The notes: generated by a model from the letters alone, not told the origin. 60,993 nt of DNA from Microthrixaceae bacterium (GCA_023958095.1 JAMLGJ010000021.1:1-60993), one strand, 5' to 3'; counted from the stretch's first letter, positions 25,258-34,884 are shown. Translations and numbers: made by a program.

Positions 25258-26477
25258 GCGTCCCACTCGAGAGCGTGAGGGCCGACACGCCCGGGGTCGA
25301 CCACGTGGTCCACCTGGACAACGCCGGAAGCGCCCTGCCCACCCGTGGTGTGCTCGACACGGTCATGGCACACTTGGAGCTCGAGGCCCGCCGGGGCGGC
25401 TATGCGGCAGCCCGGGAGGCGTCCGGGGCCACCGAGGCCGTCCTCGGGTCGGTCGCAGCACTGGTCGGGGGTGAAGCGGAGTCGATCGCCCTCACCGAGA
25501 GCGCGACGGTGGCATGGAACTCGGCTCTGCACGCCTATCCGTTCTCTCCGGGCCAACGAGTGCTGACGAGCCGCGCCGAGTACGCGAGCAACGCCATCAC
25601 GCTGCTGCAGCTGGGCGAACGCCACGGCATCGAGACCGTGCTGATCGAGGACGACGAGGAGGGCCAGGTCTCCCTGGAGCACCTCGAGTCCGAGCTGGGG
25701 CGTGGTGCCGAGATGGTCTGCCTCACCCACATCCCGACCGCCGGAGGACTGGTGAACCCCGCGGAGGCGGTGGGGGAGCTGTGCCGACGCCACGGAGCGT
25801 TCTACGTGCTGGATGCCTGCCAGTCGGTCGGCCAGGTGCCCCTGGACGTGAGCCGGATCGGATGTGACGTGCTCTCCGCAACGGGCCGCAAGTACCTGCG
25901 TGCGCCGCGGGGAACCGGCTTCCTATGGCTGGGTGAACGTGCGATGGACCTGTTGCGACCCAGCCAGCTGGACCTGTTCTCGGCAACCTGGGTCGCACCG
26001 GAGCGCTACGAGGTGCGATCCGACGCGCGACGTTTCGAGTTCTTCGAGCACTCCGTGGCGGGACGGCTCGGGTTGGGCGCCGCCTGCGACTACGCGCTCG
26101 CGCTGGGGGTCGAGTCGACCTGGGAGCGGGTGTTCCGCCTGGGTGCGCAGCTGCGGGGTCTGCTCGGGGAACTCGACGGTGTGCACGTCCACGACAAGGG
26201 GGCGCTGAAGGGCGGGATCGTCACCTTCAGCGTCGACTCGCTCGACTCGCACGCGGTCTGCGCCGCCCTCGGCGACGCCGGGATCAACACGTCGGTGTCG
26301 GTGCCCGGGGCGGCGATGCTCGACCTGCCCGAACGGGGACTGGGCCCGCTGGTGAGGGCATCGGTGCACTACTACAACACCGTCGAGGAGCTGCAGCGGC
26401 TGGTCGGCGAGGTCGCCCGAATCAGCGCGGCCGGGAACGGCGCCGCTGCGGGCAACTGCGGTGGGACTGGAAGCTGA
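25254..26477 (+). CDS. Class V aminotransferase-fold PLP enzyme
   Basis: A 407-residue enzyme of the cysteine desulfurase / isopenicillin N epimerase / EgtE group. Motifs: LDNAGSALPTRGV near the start, LTESATVAWNSALHAYP, CLTHIPTAGGLVNP, VLDACQSVGQVPLDV, and the PLP lysine in SATGRKYLRAPRGTGFL. The active-site cysteine loop of desulfurases is not evident, so lyase or transaminase activity is more likely than desulfurase. ATG 25254 overlaps the binding-protein stop (ATGA), placing it in the transporter operon and suggesting that it acts on the imported amine. The 3' end is only 5 bp from the convergent M42 gene. Confidence 0.85.
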   Translation: MSVPLESVRADTPGVDHVVHLDNAGSALPTRGVLDTVMAHLELEARRGGYAAAREASGATEAVLGSVAALVGGEAESIALTESATVAWNSALHAYPFSPGQRVLTSRAEYASNAITLLQLGERHGIETVLIEDDEEGQVSLEHLESELGRGAEMVCLTHIPTAGGLVNPAEAVGELCRRHGAFYVLDACQSVGQVPLDVSRIGCDVLSATGRKYLRAPRGTGFLWLGERAMDLLRPSQLDLFSATWVAPERYEVRSDARRFEFFEHSVAGRLGLGAACDYALALGVESTWERVFRLGAQLRGLLGELDGVHVHDKGALKGGIVTFSVDSLDSHAVCAALGDAGINTSVSVPGAAMLDLPERGLGPLVRASVHYYNTVEELQRLVGEVARISAAGNGAAAGNCGGTGS

Positions 26478-26482
26478 ACGCT

Positions 26483-27655
26483 TCAGCGTTCGTCTCGTGA
26501 GTCGGGCAGTTCGGGCGCCGGCTGCACCGACGTGCTCGGGAACTCCTCGAGGGGTCCTTCGGGCTGGGGGTTCCAGTCGGAGAACACCAGCGGTGAGCGC
26601 GCGTAGGCCTTGATCAGCTTCACGAGTCCCACCAGGGCATCCAGGTGGGTTCGTTCGTAGCCATGGCTCCCGTCGATGCCCGCGCCCACCAGTGCCGCAC
26701 GCGACTGTGAGCCGGACTCGACCGCTGCTGCGACGTCGGAGCGGTAGTAGCGGAACACGTCCCGCCTGTGTCCGATCCCCAGACCGTCGCACAGCGACAG
26801 CAGGTGCCTGCTCAGGTGGTAGTCGAACGGGCCGTGCAGGTCCTGCATCGCAACGGTCACGCAGTGCTCGCTCGATGCCTGTCCGGGAGCTACCACCGCG
26901 TTGTCTATCGAGACCATCTCGGCCACGGTGGCGTCCACTCCGTGGCTGGCGCCGTGGCCGACCTCCTCGCTGATCGTGACGAGCAGGTGCATGGGCGTGG
27001 GCAGGGAATCCGCCTCCGGGGCGAGGTCGCGTGCCGCGGTCAACAGCGCGGCCAGACCGGCCTTGTCGTCGAGGTGCCGTGACACGACGTAGCCGTTCTG
27101 TGTGACCACCGGTTGCGGGTCGAACGAGACGTGGTCACCGACCTCGATGCCGAGGGCGCGCACGTCGTCCTCGGAGGCGACAGGTTCGTCGATGCGCAAC
27201 TCGACGTGGTCCCAGCCCACGCCCTGGGTGTCGATCTCGTCGCCGTAGCGGTGACCGCTCGCCTTCAGCGGCATGACGGTGCCGCTGTAGGTCACCTCCA
27301 GGTCATCGGTGAACACCGTCACCCTCGCCCCTTCGGCGAAGCGCGCCGAGTGCGTGCCGACGGGCACGATCTCCAGTCTGCCGTTGGCCTTGAGGCCCGA
27401 GACCATCGCCCCGATGGTGTCAGCGTGGGCGAGCACGGTGCGCGCACCGCTGGAGGATCCGTCATCGCCCAGGCTGACCCGCAGCGCACCCCTGCGGGTG
27501 AGCTTCGGGGAGAGGCCCGCGTCGTCGAGCCGGTCGCCGATGTGCTGGATGATCTGGTCGGTGCGTCCACTCGGGCTCGGGGTCGACAGCAGCTGCAGCA
27601 TCACCTCCACCATGTGGTCGACGTCGACTCCCTCGCGGTCGGTGGTTCGTGTCAC
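26483..27655 (-). CDS. M42-family peptidase of the NAGGN system
   Basis: A 390-residue metallo-aminopeptidase-like enzyme. Metal ligands fit the M42/M20 clan: HADTIGAMVSG, HLDDKAGLAAL, the Glu pair in TISEEVGHGAS, MVSIDNAVV and the late His in GSHGYERTH. Length matches the 'osmoprotectant NAGGN system M42 peptidase' subgroup, in which the gene always follows asnO and ngg. Its role there is thought to be processing or turnover of the acetylated dipeptide osmolyte. GTG 27655 overlaps the ngg stop by 4 bp. Third gene of the operon. Confidence 0.87.
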   Translation of the reverse strand: MTRTTDREGVDVDHMVEVMLQLLSTPSPSGRTDQIIQHIGDRLDDAGLSPKLTRRGALRVSLGDDGSSSGARTVLAHADTIGAMVSGLKANGRLEIVPVGTHSARFAEGARVTVFTDDLEVTYSGTVMPLKASGHRYGDEIDTQGVGWDHVELRIDEPVASEDDVRALGIEVGDHVSFDPQPVVTQNGYVVSRHLDDKAGLAALLTAARDLAPEADSLPTPMHLLVTISEEVGHGASHGVDATVAEMVSIDNAVVAPGQASSEHCVTVAMQDLHGPFDYHLSRHLLSLCDGLGIGHRRDVFRYYRSDVAAAVESGSQSRAALVGAGIDGSHGYERTHLDALVGLVKLIKAYARSPLVFSDWNPQPEGPLEEFPSTSVQPAPELPDSRDER

Positions 27656-29466
27656 GTGCTGGTTCCTCCGGGCTGGTCGTGGGCTGCGAAGCGTGGCAGG
27701 GCTGACGTGGCCGGGAACAGCAGGTCGATGAATCGCTCCGCGGTGGGATGCGGTTCGTGGTTCGCAAGTCCCGGTCGTTCGTTGGCCTCGATGACGACGT
27801 ACTCGTCCGCTGCGGGGTCCTCGACGATCAGGTCGATCCCGGTGACGGGGATTCCGATCGCTTCGGCTGCGGCCACGGCGACCTCGGCAAGTCGCGGGTT
27901 CAGCTCGGCGGTCACGTCATGGATCGTGCCACCCGTGTGGAGGTTCGCGGTCTTCTGGACCTGCAGGACCTCGCCGGCGGGCAGCACGTCCTCGAAGTCG
28001 TGTCCGGCTTCGGCGATGCACGCCATCGTGGAGTCGTCCAGGGGGATGGTCGACTCCCCGCCGGTCGCCGCGGCCCTCCTGCGGCTCTGCCGGTCGATCA
28101 GCTGGGCGATCGTGTGCGAACCGGTGCCCGTCACCGCTGCCGGTCTTCTCACCGCTGCTGCCACCACGTCGCCGTCGATGACCAGGACACGCAGGTCCTG
28201 GCCGGTGACACGTTCCTCGATCAGCACCCGGGGACAGTGCTGCGCCGCACGCCGGATGGCCCGGTCCAGCTCCCGGGGCTCCCGCACCCCGACGGTGATG
28301 CCCCGCCCCTGCTCCCCGCGGGCCGGCTTCACCACCACCTCCCCGACGGCGTCGAGGAAGTGCAGGTTCTCGGAGTCGTGGACTGCGAGCATCCCCCGGG
28401 GAACCCTGATGCCGGCGTCGGAGAGCACGCGCCGCGTGACCACCTTGTCGTCGCAGCGGGACATGGCGACCGCCGAGGTCAGCTCCGACAAGGACTCCCA
28501 GGTGAGGATCGAGCGCGCCCCGAGGGTGAAGCGCATCTCGCCCACCTCGGGGTCGACCACCTCCACCTCGATCCCGCGTCGCAGCGCCTCGTCGGCCAGC
28601 AACCTGGCATACGGATTGAGCTCGTCCAGGCGGTCCACGGTGGCGGGCACGAACAGGGGCTCGTTGACGGGGTTCTTCCGCTTCACCGCGTACACCGGAA
28701 CGCGTCTGAAGCCCAGCTTCTCGTAGAGCTGTATCGCCGGTTCGTTGTCGTGCATGACCGAGAGGTCGAGGAAGCTGCGCCCCATGGCGTGGTATCGGTC
28801 GAGCAGGGTCCGCACGAGGTTCTCGCCCACCGCCGGAAGCGAGCAGTGCGGATCCACCGCCAGGCACCAGAGGCTGGTGCCGCCCTCGGGGTCGTCGAAC
28901 GCCGCGACGTGGTCAACCCCGGTCACGGTCCCGACCACCTCGCCGGTCTCGGTGTTCTCCGCCACCAGATAGGTGAACGTGGTGGTGCGCTGGTTGGCCC
29001 AGATCGTCTCGGGAGGCGCGGGCACCATTCCCTGGGAGCGGTAGATCCGGTTGATGGCCGCTGCGTCACCGGCTTCGCGAACGCCCCGGATCACCAACGA
29101 TGGAGTCCGTGTGTGGCGGGGTTGGTAGTGGCTGAACAACAGCCTGAAGGTGTGGGACGGGTCGAGGAACAGCTCCTGGGGGGCCAGCCCGATGACCACG
29201 TGCGGGTCGGTGGCGTACAGGCAGATGTCGCGGCGGCCCAGCTCCTCACCGGCCATCGTCGAGGCCAGCTGTGCCGGCTCGTCGAAGGTCTGCCCGAAGA
29301 CCAGGCGACCCCAGCCGCAGTCCAGGGTGACATCGCTGCGGCGTTCCGCGGCCAGGCGTGGTGGCACCTCACCCCAGCCGCGTGCGGCCAGGTCGTCCAT
29401 GGAACGCTGCTCGTCGGCCGTGCCGGCGGGCCGCCCCCGGGGTGCCGGGCCGCTGTCAGGCGCCAT
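27652..29466 (-). CDS. ngg: N-acetylglutaminylglutamine synthetase
   Basis: A 604-residue two-domain enzyme. An N-terminal extension (about 1-120) is followed by a GNAT acetyltransferase domain (about 123-270; LWCLAVDPHCSLPAVGENL, ending EKLGFRRVPVY) and an ATP-grasp ligase domain (about 330-590; VVVKPARGEQGRGITV, VLIEERVTGQDLRVLVIDG, VIEANERPGLANHEPHP). The GNAT half acetylates the amino group and the ATP-grasp half joins glutamines to give N-acetylglutaminylglutamine, the precursor of the osmolyte NAGGN. ATG 29466 overlaps asnO by 11 bp, and the stop overlaps the M42 gene by 4 bp. The gene order asnO-ngg-M42 is the one known from proteobacteria. Confidence 0.88.
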   Translation of the reverse strand: MAPDSGPAPRGRPAGTADEQRSMDDLAARGWGEVPPRLAAERRSDVTLDCGWGRLVFGQTFDEPAQLASTMAGEELGRRDICLYATDPHVVIGLAPQELFLDPSHTFRLLFSHYQPRHTRTPSLVIRGVREAGDAAAINRIYRSQGMVPAPPETIWANQRTTTFTYLVAENTETGEVVGTVTGVDHVAAFDDPEGGTSLWCLAVDPHCSLPAVGENLVRTLLDRYHAMGRSFLDLSVMHDNEPAIQLYEKLGFRRVPVYAVKRKNPVNEPLFVPATVDRLDELNPYARLLADEALRRGIEVEVVDPEVGEMRFTLGARSILTWESLSELTSAVAMSRCDDKVVTRRVLSDAGIRVPRGMLAVHDSENLHFLDAVGEVVVKPARGEQGRGITVGVREPRELDRAIRRAAQHCPRVLIEERVTGQDLRVLVIDGDVVAAAVRRPAAVTGTGSHTIAQLIDRQSRRRAAATGGESTIPLDDSTMACIAEAGHDFEDVLPAGEVLQVQKTANLHTGGTIHDVTAELNPRLAEVAVAAAEAIGIPVTGIDLIVEDPAADEYVVIEANERPGLANHEPHPTAERFIDLLFPATSALPRFAAHDQPGGTST

Positions 29467-31255
29467 GTGTCTGCAACCAGAGCTCTACCAGGGTGACCTG
29501 CCAGAGCTTGTTGCCCCGCAAGGGGGTGAGCTCCTCGTTCGGGTGCGCCAGCAGGTCTCGCACGGCCTCCTCGCGGAACAGCCCACGCGCCCGGGCCTCA
29601 GGGGACCCCAGGACCTCGGTGCACAGCTCGAGCAGCGGTCCCTCGATGTGGGTGAGTGCGGGCACCGGGAAGTACCCCTTGGGCCGGTCGATGACCTCGG
29701 AGGGCACGACCAGCCGTGCGGCCTCCTTGAGCACGCCCTTGCCCCCCTGCGCGAGCTTCAGGTGTCCGGGGCAGCGGGCGGCGAGCTCGACGAGGTCGTG
29801 GTCGAGGAACGGCACCCGCGCCTCGAGGCCCCAGGCCATGGTCATGTTGTCGACGCGCTTCACCGGGTCGTCCACGAGCATGACCTGGGTGTCGATCCGG
29901 AGTGCACGATCGAGAGGCCGGTTCGCACCCGGGTACGCGAAGTGCCGCGTCACGAACTCCAGGCTGGGGTCGCCCTCGGCGAGGTGCTCGGGGGCCACGA
30001 TCCCGGCCATGTCGCGGTTGTCCCGGTCGAAGAAGGCACCGCGGTACTCCTCGACCCCGGTGCCGGCGGCATGCTGCATCGGTGGGTACCAGCGGTAGCC
30101 GGCGAAGACCTCGTCAGCTCCCTGGCCCGACTGGACGACCTTGAGGTGCTTCGCGACCTCCCTCGAGAGCAGGTAGAAGGCGACGACGTCGTGGCTGACC
30201 ATGGGCTCGCTCATCGCCTGCACGGCGTCGTGCAGCGCGGGAACGATGTCGGGGGTCGGGATCCTGATCTGGTGGTGGTCGGTGCCGAACTCGGCCGCGA
30301 CGAGGTCGCTGTAGGTGAACTCGTCGCCCTCGATGCCGCCGTGGTCCTCGAAGCCGATGCTGAAGGTCTGCAGGTCCGACTGGCCGGCCTCGGCGAGCAG
30401 GCCGGTCACCAGACTCGAGTCCACGCCCCCCGACAGGAGCACCCCGACCGGCACGTCGGCCACCCGGCGCCGCCTCACCGCCCGCCTCAGGGCGTCCAGC
30501 ACGGCGTCGCGCCAGTCGCGGTCGGTCCACCCCGAGGTGTCCGGCGAGGCGGCGCCGGATCCGAACTCCAGTGACCACCACGTGGTCTCCTCGCGGTGGC
30601 CGTCCTCATCGATCATCCACAGGGAGGCCGGAGGCACACGCCGCACCTCGGCCAGCAGGGTTCGAGGAGCCGGCACCACCGAGTGGAAGGTCATGTAGTG
30701 GTGAAGTGCCACCGGGTCGATGTCGCCCGAGACGCCTCCTCCGGCCAGCAGCGCCGGGAGCGTGGAGGCGAAGCGCAGCCGGCCCGGCCGCTCGTTCACG
30801 TAGAGGGGCTTGATCCCGAGGCGATCCCGGGCGATCACGGCACGACCCGTGTCGCGCTCCACGATGCAGAACGCGAACATGCCGGCGAGTCGTGGAAGCA
30901 GCTCCGGCCCCCATGCGTGCCAGCCCTTGGTGAGCACCTCGGTGTCGCCGCTCGAGAAGAAGCGGTAGCCCATCGCGCCGAGCTCCTCGCGCAGGTCGCG
31001 GTAGTTGTAGATGCAGCCGTTGAACACTGCCACGAGTCCCAGCTCGGCATCGACGAGGGGTTGGGCCGAGTGGTCGCTCAGGTCGATGACCTTCAGCCGC
31101 CGGTGGCCGAGCACGGCGGAGAGCCGGTCGGTGTCGATCTGCCACGACCCGCCTGCGTCCGGACCCCTGCGCCGCATCGACGCGGCCATGGCGTCCACGG
31201 CAGCCGGGTCAGGGGTGACGTCGCCCCATGTGAGCTCGCCTGCGATTCCGCACAT
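29456..31255 (-). CDS. asnO: N-acetylglutaminylglutamine amidotransferase (AsnB-like)
   Basis: A 599-residue glutamine-dependent amidotransferase. It starts MCGIAGE, so the Cys2 nucleophile of the class II glutaminase domain is N-terminal after Met removal (ATG 31255, preceded by GGAG; the frame remains open upstream but the sequence there is not family-like). RRRGPDAGGSW and the PP-loop SGGVDSSLVTGL (about residue 272) complete the asparagine-synthetase fold. In this operon it should amidate N-acetylglutaminylglutamine to NAGGN, not make free asparagine; that is inferred from the two partner genes. Divergent from the SDR gene with a 180-bp gap. Confidence 0.88.
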   Translation of the reverse strand: MCGIAGELTWGDVTPDPAAVDAMAASMRRRGPDAGGSWQIDTDRLSAVLGHRRLKVIDLSDHSAQPLVDAELGLVAVFNGCIYNYRDLREELGAMGYRFFSSGDTEVLTKGWHAWGPELLPRLAGMFAFCIVERDTGRAVIARDRLGIKPLYVNERPGRLRFASTLPALLAGGGVSGDIDPVALHHYMTFHSVVPAPRTLLAEVRRVPPASLWMIDEDGHREETTWWSLEFGSGAASPDTSGWTDRDWRDAVLDALRRAVRRRRVADVPVGVLLSGGVDSSLVTGLLAEAGQSDLQTFSIGFEDHGGIEGDEFTYSDLVAAEFGTDHHQIRIPTPDIVPALHDAVQAMSEPMVSHDVVAFYLLSREVAKHLKVVQSGQGADEVFAGYRWYPPMQHAAGTGVEEYRGAFFDRDNRDMAGIVAPEHLAEGDPSLEFVTRHFAYPGANRPLDRALRIDTQVMLVDDPVKRVDNMTMAWGLEARVPFLDHDLVELAARCPGHLKLAQGGKGVLKEAARLVVPSEVIDRPKGYFPVPALTHIEGPLLELCTEVLGSPEARARGLFREEAVRDLLAHPNEELTPLRGNKLWQVTLVELWLQTHGA

Positions 31256-31435
31256 TTGCTCCGGGGCCTCCTCGGCGCAGCGGCCGTCGGCATCGAACGG
31301 CCTGCCGTGCCGGCCGCCGGGACCAACATAGGTACCGGCCGGGCGGTGTCGCAACGGTCGTGGCGCGGGTCACGCCCCCGACGAACCCGGCCGGGGACCC
31401 TGGCCCGGCGAGCCTCGCGGTGCGAGACTCCCCCC

Positions 31436-32359
31436 ATGGCCTACACCGTCGAGTCCATCCCAGACCTCGAAGGCACGGTGGCCGTGGTCACCGGGGCCAA
31501 CGGCGGCCTCGGGCTCGAGACGGCCAGGGCACTTGCCTCCAAGGGGGCCCACGTGGTCATGGCGGTGCGTGACCGGGCCAAGGCCGATCGCGCGTCCCGG
31601 GAGATCCGCTCCGAGGTGGACGGGGCCTCGCTCGAGGTGGTCGAGCTGGACCTCGGTTCGCTCGACTCGGTGGCGGCAGCAGCGAACTCGATCGGCGCAG
31701 CACACGACCGCGTCGACATCCTCGTCAACAACGCAGGCGTGATGGCCATGCCGGAGTCCCGTACGAGTGACGGATTCGAGATGCAGTTCGGTGTCAACCA
31801 CCTCGGTCACTGGGCCCTCACCGCGCAGCTGATGCCGTTGCTCCTGGACGCACCCGCAGCGAGGGTGGTCTCGGTCACCTCCACCGCGAGGCACTTCGGC
31901 CGGTCCGTGGATCCGTCCAACCCGCACATGCACGGCAACTACGACGCGTGGCGCGCCTATGGCAACTCGAAGCTCGCCAACGCACACTTCGCCCTCGGGC
32001 TCCAGCAGGAGTTCGAACGGGCCGGCGCGGGAGCGGCGAGCCTGCTCGCACACCCGGGACTCACGAACACCGACCTGCAGGCCCGAACGGTGCGCGAAGG
32101 AGGCGGCGGGTTCCTCGGGTCCTTCTTCGAGCGGCTCACGGGGCTCACCGGCATGTCGCCGGCTCAGGGTGCCCTGCCACAGATCCGCGCCGCGACGGAT
32201 CCCGAAGCCCGGGGAGGGGAGCTCTACGCACCGCAGTTCGGCAACTTCGGGCCGGCCGTGCGCAGGCCGATCGTGCGGCCCGGAGCAGGGGAGGCGATAC
32301 GCACCCTGTGGGAGGTCTCCGAACGCGAGACCGCGGTTCCCATGGTGGTCACCCGGTAG
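31436..32359 (+). CDS. SDR-family oxidoreductase
   Basis: A 307-residue short-chain dehydrogenase. The cofactor site VVTGANGGLGLETARAL, the NNAGVMAMP motif, and the catalytic YGNSK (Tyr-x-x-x-Lys, with a Ser in VVSVTSTARHF) are all present. The length and the C-terminal segment resemble the retinol-dehydrogenase/WW-domain-oxidoreductase-like subgroup. Substrate unknown; neighbours (monooxygenase, thioesterase) suggest lipid or terpenoid catabolism. Start ATG 31436 was chosen because the Rossmann motif follows at the normal distance. Confidence 0.87.
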   Translation: MAYTVESIPDLEGTVAVVTGANGGLGLETARALASKGAHVVMAVRDRAKADRASREIRSEVDGASLEVVELDLGSLDSVAAAANSIGAAHDRVDILVNNAGVMAMPESRTSDGFEMQFGVNHLGHWALTAQLMPLLLDAPAARVVSVTSTARHFGRSVDPSNPHMHGNYDAWRAYGNSKLANAHFALGLQQEFERAGAGAASLLAHPGLTNTDLQARTVREGGGGFLGSFFERLTGLTGMSPAQGALPQIRAATDPEARGGELYAPQFGNFGPAVRRPIVRPGAGEAIRTLWEVSERETAVPMVVTR

Positions 32360-32380
32360 GACGGGGTCGGAGGATCGCTC

Positions 32381-32962
32381 TCAGCCCTGGTCCCGCGGTA
32401 CGAGTGCGAGCTGGCGGGACTGGGCCACGGGGTCGCCCCGGGAGAAGCCTGCATCCTCTGGGTGCAACCTGAGGTCGACCCGGTCCATGAACGACAGTTC
32501 GCCGCCCGGTTCGCGCTTCCTGGTGCTCACATCCACACAGTCCTCGACCGCAGGGAGGTCAGGCGGTGCGGCATCCACCTTCCTGGGCCCGGTGGCCCCG
32601 GACAGGTCCGAGAAGGTGCCGAGGGCGCCCAGCAGTGGCTTGTCCCCGGCCCGGAGCGTGCAACTGGCGGTGGAGAAGCGCCGTCCGGAGCGGACCTCGT
32701 CGACCTCTGCCTCGAGTGGTCCCGGTGTCCCCGGGGAGAGGTAGTGGCCGGTCACGGTGACGGGATCCGGCCTGTCCAGGTGGACCGACATGGCGCGGGC
32801 CGCGATGGTGAGCAGGTAGCCCCCGTTGGCGTTGCCCAGGATGTCCCAGCCGGGTCGGACCTCGGCATCGAAACACTCGGTCGTTGCACTGCGCGACCGG
32901 CTCCTGACGGCGGTTGCAGCCGCGAACGGTCGGGGTTCGGCACTGTGCCCGGGGTTCTCCAT
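32381..32962 (-). CDS. Acyl-CoA thioesterase-like, internally deleted
   Basis: A 193-residue protein. The first 115 residues contain a hot-dog segment (DILGNANGGYLLTIAARAM, VTGHYLSPGTPGPLEAEV, RRFSTASCTLR) typical of TesB-like thioesterases of about 270-280 residues. After DLRLHPEDAGF the sequence jumps to DPVAQSRQLALVPR, which in relatives is the extreme C-terminus; about 85-90 residues of the second hot-dog domain seem to be missing with the frame intact. An active double-hot-dog enzyme is unlikely from this gene alone, unless it works as a dimer. Convergent with the SDR gene. The family comparison is from memory. Confidence 0.65.
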   Translation of the reverse strand: MENPGHSAEPRPFAAATAVRSRSRSATTECFDAEVRPGWDILGNANGGYLLTIAARAMSVHLDRPDPVTVTGHYLSPGTPGPLEAEVDEVRSGRRFSTASCTLRAGDKPLLGALGTFSDLSGATGPRKVDAAPPDLPAVEDCVDVSTRKREPGGELSFMDRVDLRLHPEDAGFSRGDPVAQSRQLALVPRDQG

Positions 32963-33030
32963 GGCTCGGGGAGCCTAGGTTCGGCACCGCAGGGCAGCAC
33001 ATCGGGACCTGTCCGGGCAATCATTGCGGG

Positions 33031-34839
33031 ATGCGACCCGAGGACCCGACCACACCCGAGGCACTGCGCGAGCGCTACCGCCTCGAGCGCGACAAGCGGC
33101 TGCGACCCGAGGGGGCGGACCAGTACCTGGATCCGACCGGGCCCTTCGCCCACTTCCTGGAGGACCCGTGGGTGGAACGGATCGAGCGCGACCCGGTTCA
33201 CGACGAGGTCACGGTCGCCCTGATCGGCGGCGGCTTCGCCGGACTCGTGGCCGGGGCACGTCTTCGCGAGGCGGGCGTGGAGGACCTCAGGATCATCGAC
33301 AGCGCCGGGGGAGTGGGCGGGGTGTGGTACTGGAACCGCTACCCCGGCGCGATGTGCGACACCGCGGCCATGGTCTACCTGCCGCTGTTGGAGGAGACCG
33401 GCCACATGCCGAGCGCCAAGTACGTGGGGGGCGCCGAGATACTCGACCACGCCCGAAGGATCGCGGAGCGCTACGACCTCTGCGACAACGCCCTGTTCTC
33501 GACCGAGGTGACCTCCATCCGCTGGGAGGACCACCGCGACCGTTGGCTCATCAGCACCGACCGTGGGGACCGCGTCGCAGCGAGGTTCGTGGTGATGGGG
33601 ACGGGCCCGCTGAACAGGCCCAAGCTGCCCGGCATCCCCGGCATCGAGACCTTCGGGGGCAAGTGCTTCCACACGAGCCGTTGGGACTGGGGCTACACCG
33701 GCGGGGACCCCTCGGGCGCCCCCATGGTGGGCCTCGCGGACAAGCGGGTCGGGATCATCGGCACCGGAGCCACCGCGGTGCAGGTCGTTCCCCACCTGGC
33801 CAGGGACGCCGCGGAGCTGTTCGTGTTCCAGCGCACACCGTCCTCGATCGATGTCCGCGGCAACCACCCCATCGACGCTGACCGCTTCGCCCGACTCGAG
33901 CCGGGCTGGCAACAGGAGTGGTTGCTCAACTTCGCGACGCTGCAGACGGGAGGGTTCGCCGAGGAGGACCTCGTCGAGGATGGCTGGACCGACATCGCGC
34001 AGCGCATCCGCGACCGCGTCGTGCAGCTCGCCTCGGAGTTGCAGGGCAGCGGTGAGCAGTTCGGGCCCGCCCTGATCACCCGCGCCTACGAGGAGAGCGA
34101 CGACGAGAAGATGAACGAGATCCGCGCCAGGGTCGACGACCTCGTGGAGGACCCCGGCACCGCGGCTGCCCTCAAGCCCTGGTACCGACAGCTCTGCAAG
34201 CGTCCGTGCTTCCACGACGAGTACCTCCAGGCCTACAACAGGGCGAACGTGACCCTGGTGGACACCGATGGGGCCGGCGTGGAGCGGATCGACCGCACCG
34301 GCGTGACGGCCGCGGGTCGCCACCACGACCTGGACTGCCTCGTGCTCGCCTCCGGCTTCGAGGTGAACATCTCGCCGCGGGCGCGCTACGAGACCGTCGG
34401 GTGTGGCGGCACGACCCTCGAGCAGCACTGGGCGGACGGCATGCGCAGCCTGCACGGCACCCACACCCACGGTTTCCCGAACCTGTTCCTCATGGGGTTG
34501 AGCCAGGGGGCGAACCTGGTCTCCAACGTGACGCACAACTACACCGAGGCGGCTTCACGGGTCGCAGCCGTCGTCTCCCACGCCCTGGACTCCGGGGCCA
34601 CCCGCGTCGAGGTCACCTCCGAGGCGGAACAGGCCTGGGTCGACCAGTTGGACGTCGAGGGGGCCGGCTTCATCGGCAACGCCGAGTGCACCCCCGGCTA
34701 CTACAACAACGAGGGGCGCCCCGCGGGTCGCCGCGAGCGCCTCAACGCTGCCAGGTACCCGGCGGGGCCGGTCGCGTTCTTCAACGCCATGCACCGCTGG
34801 CGCACCGAGGGCGGGTTCGAGGGCCTCGAGTTCACCTGA
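33031..34839 (+). CDS. Baeyer-Villiger-type flavin monooxygenase
   Basis: A 602-residue FAD/NADPH monooxygenase. The FAD fingerprint GGGFAGLVAGARL (about 70-82), the BVMO signature FGGKCFHTSRWDW and the second nucleotide motif GIIGTGATAVQVV are all present. Residues around WYWNRYPGAMCDTAAMVYLP fit cyclohexanone monooxygenase-like members. The family inserts oxygen next to a ketone. The neighbours (SDR, thioesterase) may form a cyclic-ketone degradation set. Start ATG 33031 gives the usual N-terminal extension. Divergent from the thioesterase; 50 bp to the next gene. Confidence 0.88.
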   Translation: MRPEDPTTPEALRERYRLERDKRLRPEGADQYLDPTGPFAHFLEDPWVERIERDPVHDEVTVALIGGGFAGLVAGARLREAGVEDLRIIDSAGGVGGVWYWNRYPGAMCDTAAMVYLPLLEETGHMPSAKYVGGAEILDHARRIAERYDLCDNALFSTEVTSIRWEDHRDRWLISTDRGDRVAARFVVMGTGPLNRPKLPGIPGIETFGGKCFHTSRWDWGYTGGDPSGAPMVGLADKRVGIIGTGATAVQVVPHLARDAAELFVFQRTPSSIDVRGNHPIDADRFARLEPGWQQEWLLNFATLQTGGFAEEDLVEDGWTDIAQRIRDRVVQLASELQGSGEQFGPALITRAYEESDDEKMNEIRARVDDLVEDPGTAAALKPWYRQLCKRPCFHDEYLQAYNRANVTLVDTDGAGVERIDRTGVTAAGRHHDLDCLVLASGFEVNISPRARYETVGCGGTTLEQHWADGMRSLHGTHTHGFPNLFLMGLSQGANLVSNVTHNYTEAASRVAAVVSHALDSGATRVEVTSEAEQAWVDQLDVEGAGFIGNAECTPGYYNNEGRPAGRRERLNAARYPAGPVAFFNAMHRWRTEGGFEGLEFT

Positions 34840-34884
34840 GGTGCGTTCCGGTGGCGGCCAGCGGTACTGCCCTATGGTTCGGTG

